From positions 1 to 64,000 of the forward strand of contig NZ_BCWI01000015.1 in the NCBI RefSeq assembly GCF_001592125.1: DNA of 64,000 bases, written 5' to 3'. A program made the translations under genes and the position numbers. The notes under the pieces are model-generated. The model searched no databases. It saw only the letters and a list, made by a program, of their open reading frames with translations, and had not been told where the DNA came from. Shown in pieces: positions 63,058-64,000 of this stretch (the stretch's first letter is position 1; each line of letters starts with the position of its first letter). This DNA is from Microbacterium hominis NBRC 15708. Lineage in GTDB: Bacteria > Actinomycetota > Actinomycetes > Actinomycetales > Microbacteriaceae.

Positions 63058-63178
63058 CCTACCAGCGTCCTCGCCACGTTTCGACTCGCTCCGCTCGCTC
63101 AACGACCGGTCGTCACGCTGCCCAACTCCCGGTCGTTGAGCGAGGCGCGCAGCGCCGAGTCGAAACGCCCCCACGTCC

Positions 63179-63194
63179 CGTTTCACGTGAAACA
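63179..63194. other. parS site 3
   Basis: CGTTTCACGTGAAACA, identical to site 2, 137 bp away. Confidence 0.9.
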
Positions 63195-63304
63195 TGTGCC
63201 TGCGTCCTTCCCGCGTTTCGCTCGCTCAACGGCCGGGGCTCGCGCTGGGCCACTCCCGGTCGTTGAGCGAGGCGCGAAGCGCCGAGTCGAAACGCCCCAC
63301 GTCG

Positions 63305-63320
63305 CGTTTCACGTGAAACA
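63305..63320. other. parS site 4
   Basis: CGTTTCACGTGAAACA, 126 bp after site 3. Confidence 0.9.
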
Positions 63321-63441
63321 CGTGCCTGCGTCCTCGCCACGTTTCGACTCGCTTCGCTCGCTCAACGGCCGGGGTGGTTGCGCTACTCCGTCCGGTTCTT
63401 TGAGCGAGGCGCGCAGTGCCGAGTCGAAACGCCCTCACGTG

Positions 63442-63457
63442 CGTTTCACGTGAAACA
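63442..63457. other. parS site 5
   Basis: CGTTTCACGTGAAACA, 137 bp after site 4 and 17 bp beyond the rsmG stop. Confidence 0.9.
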
Positions 63458-63473
63458 TCTGGCGGCGGCGCGG

Positions 63474-64000
63474 TCAGGCGGAGCGGGTGGCGCGGAGAAC
63501 GCGGGTCGGCTCTGAGATGATGCCCTCACCGACGACCTCGACGCGCACATCGCTCAGCTTGTACTTGCGGATGGCCTTCTCCGCCGCGGCGATCTCGTTC
63601 TCGGCGTTGACGCCCTTGAGGAGGATCAGCTCTCCTCCGGCGCGCAACAGGGGAACAGTCAGGGGGATGAGGGTGCGCAGGGCGCTCACGGCGCGCGCGG
63701 TCACGGCATCCAGCACCGCACCCTCTTTCCACTCCTCACCACGAGCGCGCACGACTGCGACGTTGTCGAGCCCGAGCTCGTCCTTCTGCTCCTGCAACCA
63801 GGCGACGCGACGCTCCATCGGCTCGATGAGCACCCACTCGACGTCGGGGCGGGCGATCGCGAGCACGAGCCCGGGAAGACCCGCGCCCGAGCCGACGTCG
63901 CCGACACGGGCTCCCGCAGTAAAGAGGGGAGCGGCGATCGCGGAGTTGAGGATGTGACGGTTCCAGAGACGGGGCGGCTCGAGCGGGCCGATCAGTCCGC
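63474..64000 (-). CDS. rsmG: 16S rRNA (guanine-N7) methyltransferase RsmG, 5' end outside window
   Basis: The frame stays open to the right edge and reads GLIGPLEPPRLWNRHILNS and then VGDVGSGAGLPGLVLAIARPDVEW, the RsmG (GidB) SAM-binding region; later come NVAVVRARGEEW and AVTARAVSALRTLIPL. It methylates G527 of 16S rRNA, and its loss gives low-level streptomycin resistance. About the first 20-40 residues are outside the window. It lies next to parA as in most actinobacteria. Confidence 0.93.
   Translation of the reverse strand, partial: GLIGPLEPPRLWNRHILNSAIAAPLFTAGARVGDVGSGAGLPGLVLAIARPDVEWVLIEPMERRVAWLQEQKDELGLDNVAVVRARGEEWKEGAVLDAVTARAVSALRTLIPLTVPLLRAGGELILLKGVNAENEIAAAEKAIRKYKLSDVRVEVVGEGIISEPTRVLRATRSA

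Larger units (their letters stand above)
62999..63434. repeat. tandem REP-like array interleaved with parS sites
   Basis: About 600 bp between parA and rsmG contain no gene. Palindromic REP-like units (arms CGTTTCGACTCGCT and CTCCCGGTCGTTGAGCGAG) alternate with parS sites 2-5 in units of 137, 126 and 137 bp. The units are similar enough to have arisen by tandem duplication, with mutations scattered among them. The same REP family occurs elsewhere without parS. Confidence 0.8.

Noticed and set aside
62999..63457. CRISPR array
   Set aside because: The repeats are palindromic, about 130 bp apart, the intervening parts are themselves related, each unit carries parS and no cas gene is present.

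Overview
The window looks like a high-G+C actinobacterial chromosome of the Microbacteriaceae, most likely Microbacterium or a close relative, near the replication origin. Evidence: the order pcnA (CCA enzyme) - DUF6049 - murJ - trxB - trxA - parB - parA - rsmG matches the origin-proximal block known from actinobacteria (Rv3907c to Rv3919c in Mycobacterium tuberculosis). Five parS sites flank parA. The rpsF-ssb-rpsR-rplI operon sits near dnaB. oriC should lie a few kb beyond the right edge. The ribosomal, dnaB, parAB and rsmG genes point leftwards, away from the origin.

1-23.7 kb is an accessory island; its left end is outside the window. (a) 1-5.1 kb: an ATPase cut by the window edge, an ABC1/UbiB kinase-like protein, a broken type II GAPDH remnant, and a CmtR-type repressor overlapping a P1B metal ATPase. 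(b) 5.3-8.0 kb: a mercury module with a MerF-like carrier, a merB remnant and merA on the minus strand, and divergent merR on the plus strand around a MerR-type operator. (c) 8.0-10.6 kb: a recombinase trio made of a tyrosine recombinase fragment, a Cro/CI-type HTH protein and a protein with six zinc ribbons. It ends abruptly at about 10.61 kb against a response-regulator fragment. (d) 11.2-12.4 kb: a small unknown gene and a metallophosphoesterase. (e) 12.3-19.6 kb: a Tn7-like transposition operon, tnsA-tniA-tniB-tniQ, followed by two small genes coupled to it by ATGA overlaps. (f) 19.8-23.7 kb: a winged-helix protein converging on a large YobI-like membrane NTPase that abuts the end of dnaB.

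23.8-64 kb is core chromosome with lineage-specific insertions. dnaB is preceded by DnaA-box-like sequences. Two secreted surface proteins follow; one has six chaplin-like repeats and an LAxTG sorting signal. Then come rplI-rpsR-ssb-rpsF, an MFS exporter, a membrane protein, a dipeptide/oligopeptide ABC importer (oppA, B, C and fused DF), a LuxR-type regulator, and an ABC exporter followed by a DesKR-like two-component system. Next are two MarR-controlled divergons with clear paired operators, an aldehyde dehydrogenase-DUF779 pair with a likely GAF-domain regulator nearby, malQ, the CCA enzyme, a methyltransferase, DUF6049-murJ, trxB-trxA (each behind a SigR-like promoter), parB-parA, and rsmG running off the right edge.

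Intergenic repeats are a recurring theme. A palindromic family related to TCGACTCGCT...GCTCAACGACC occurs at 28.1, 29.0, 37.3 and 63.0-63.4 kb; at 63 kb it forms a tandem array of about 130-bp units, each carrying one parS. A second, 75-bp inverted-repeat element occurs at 33.4 and 50.4 kb. The best candidates for something undescribed are the Tn7-like operon with its two extra genes and chimeric TniQ, the YobI-like NTPase locus, the parS/REP array, and the chaplin-like repeat protein. No rRNA, tRNA or CRISPR array was seen.
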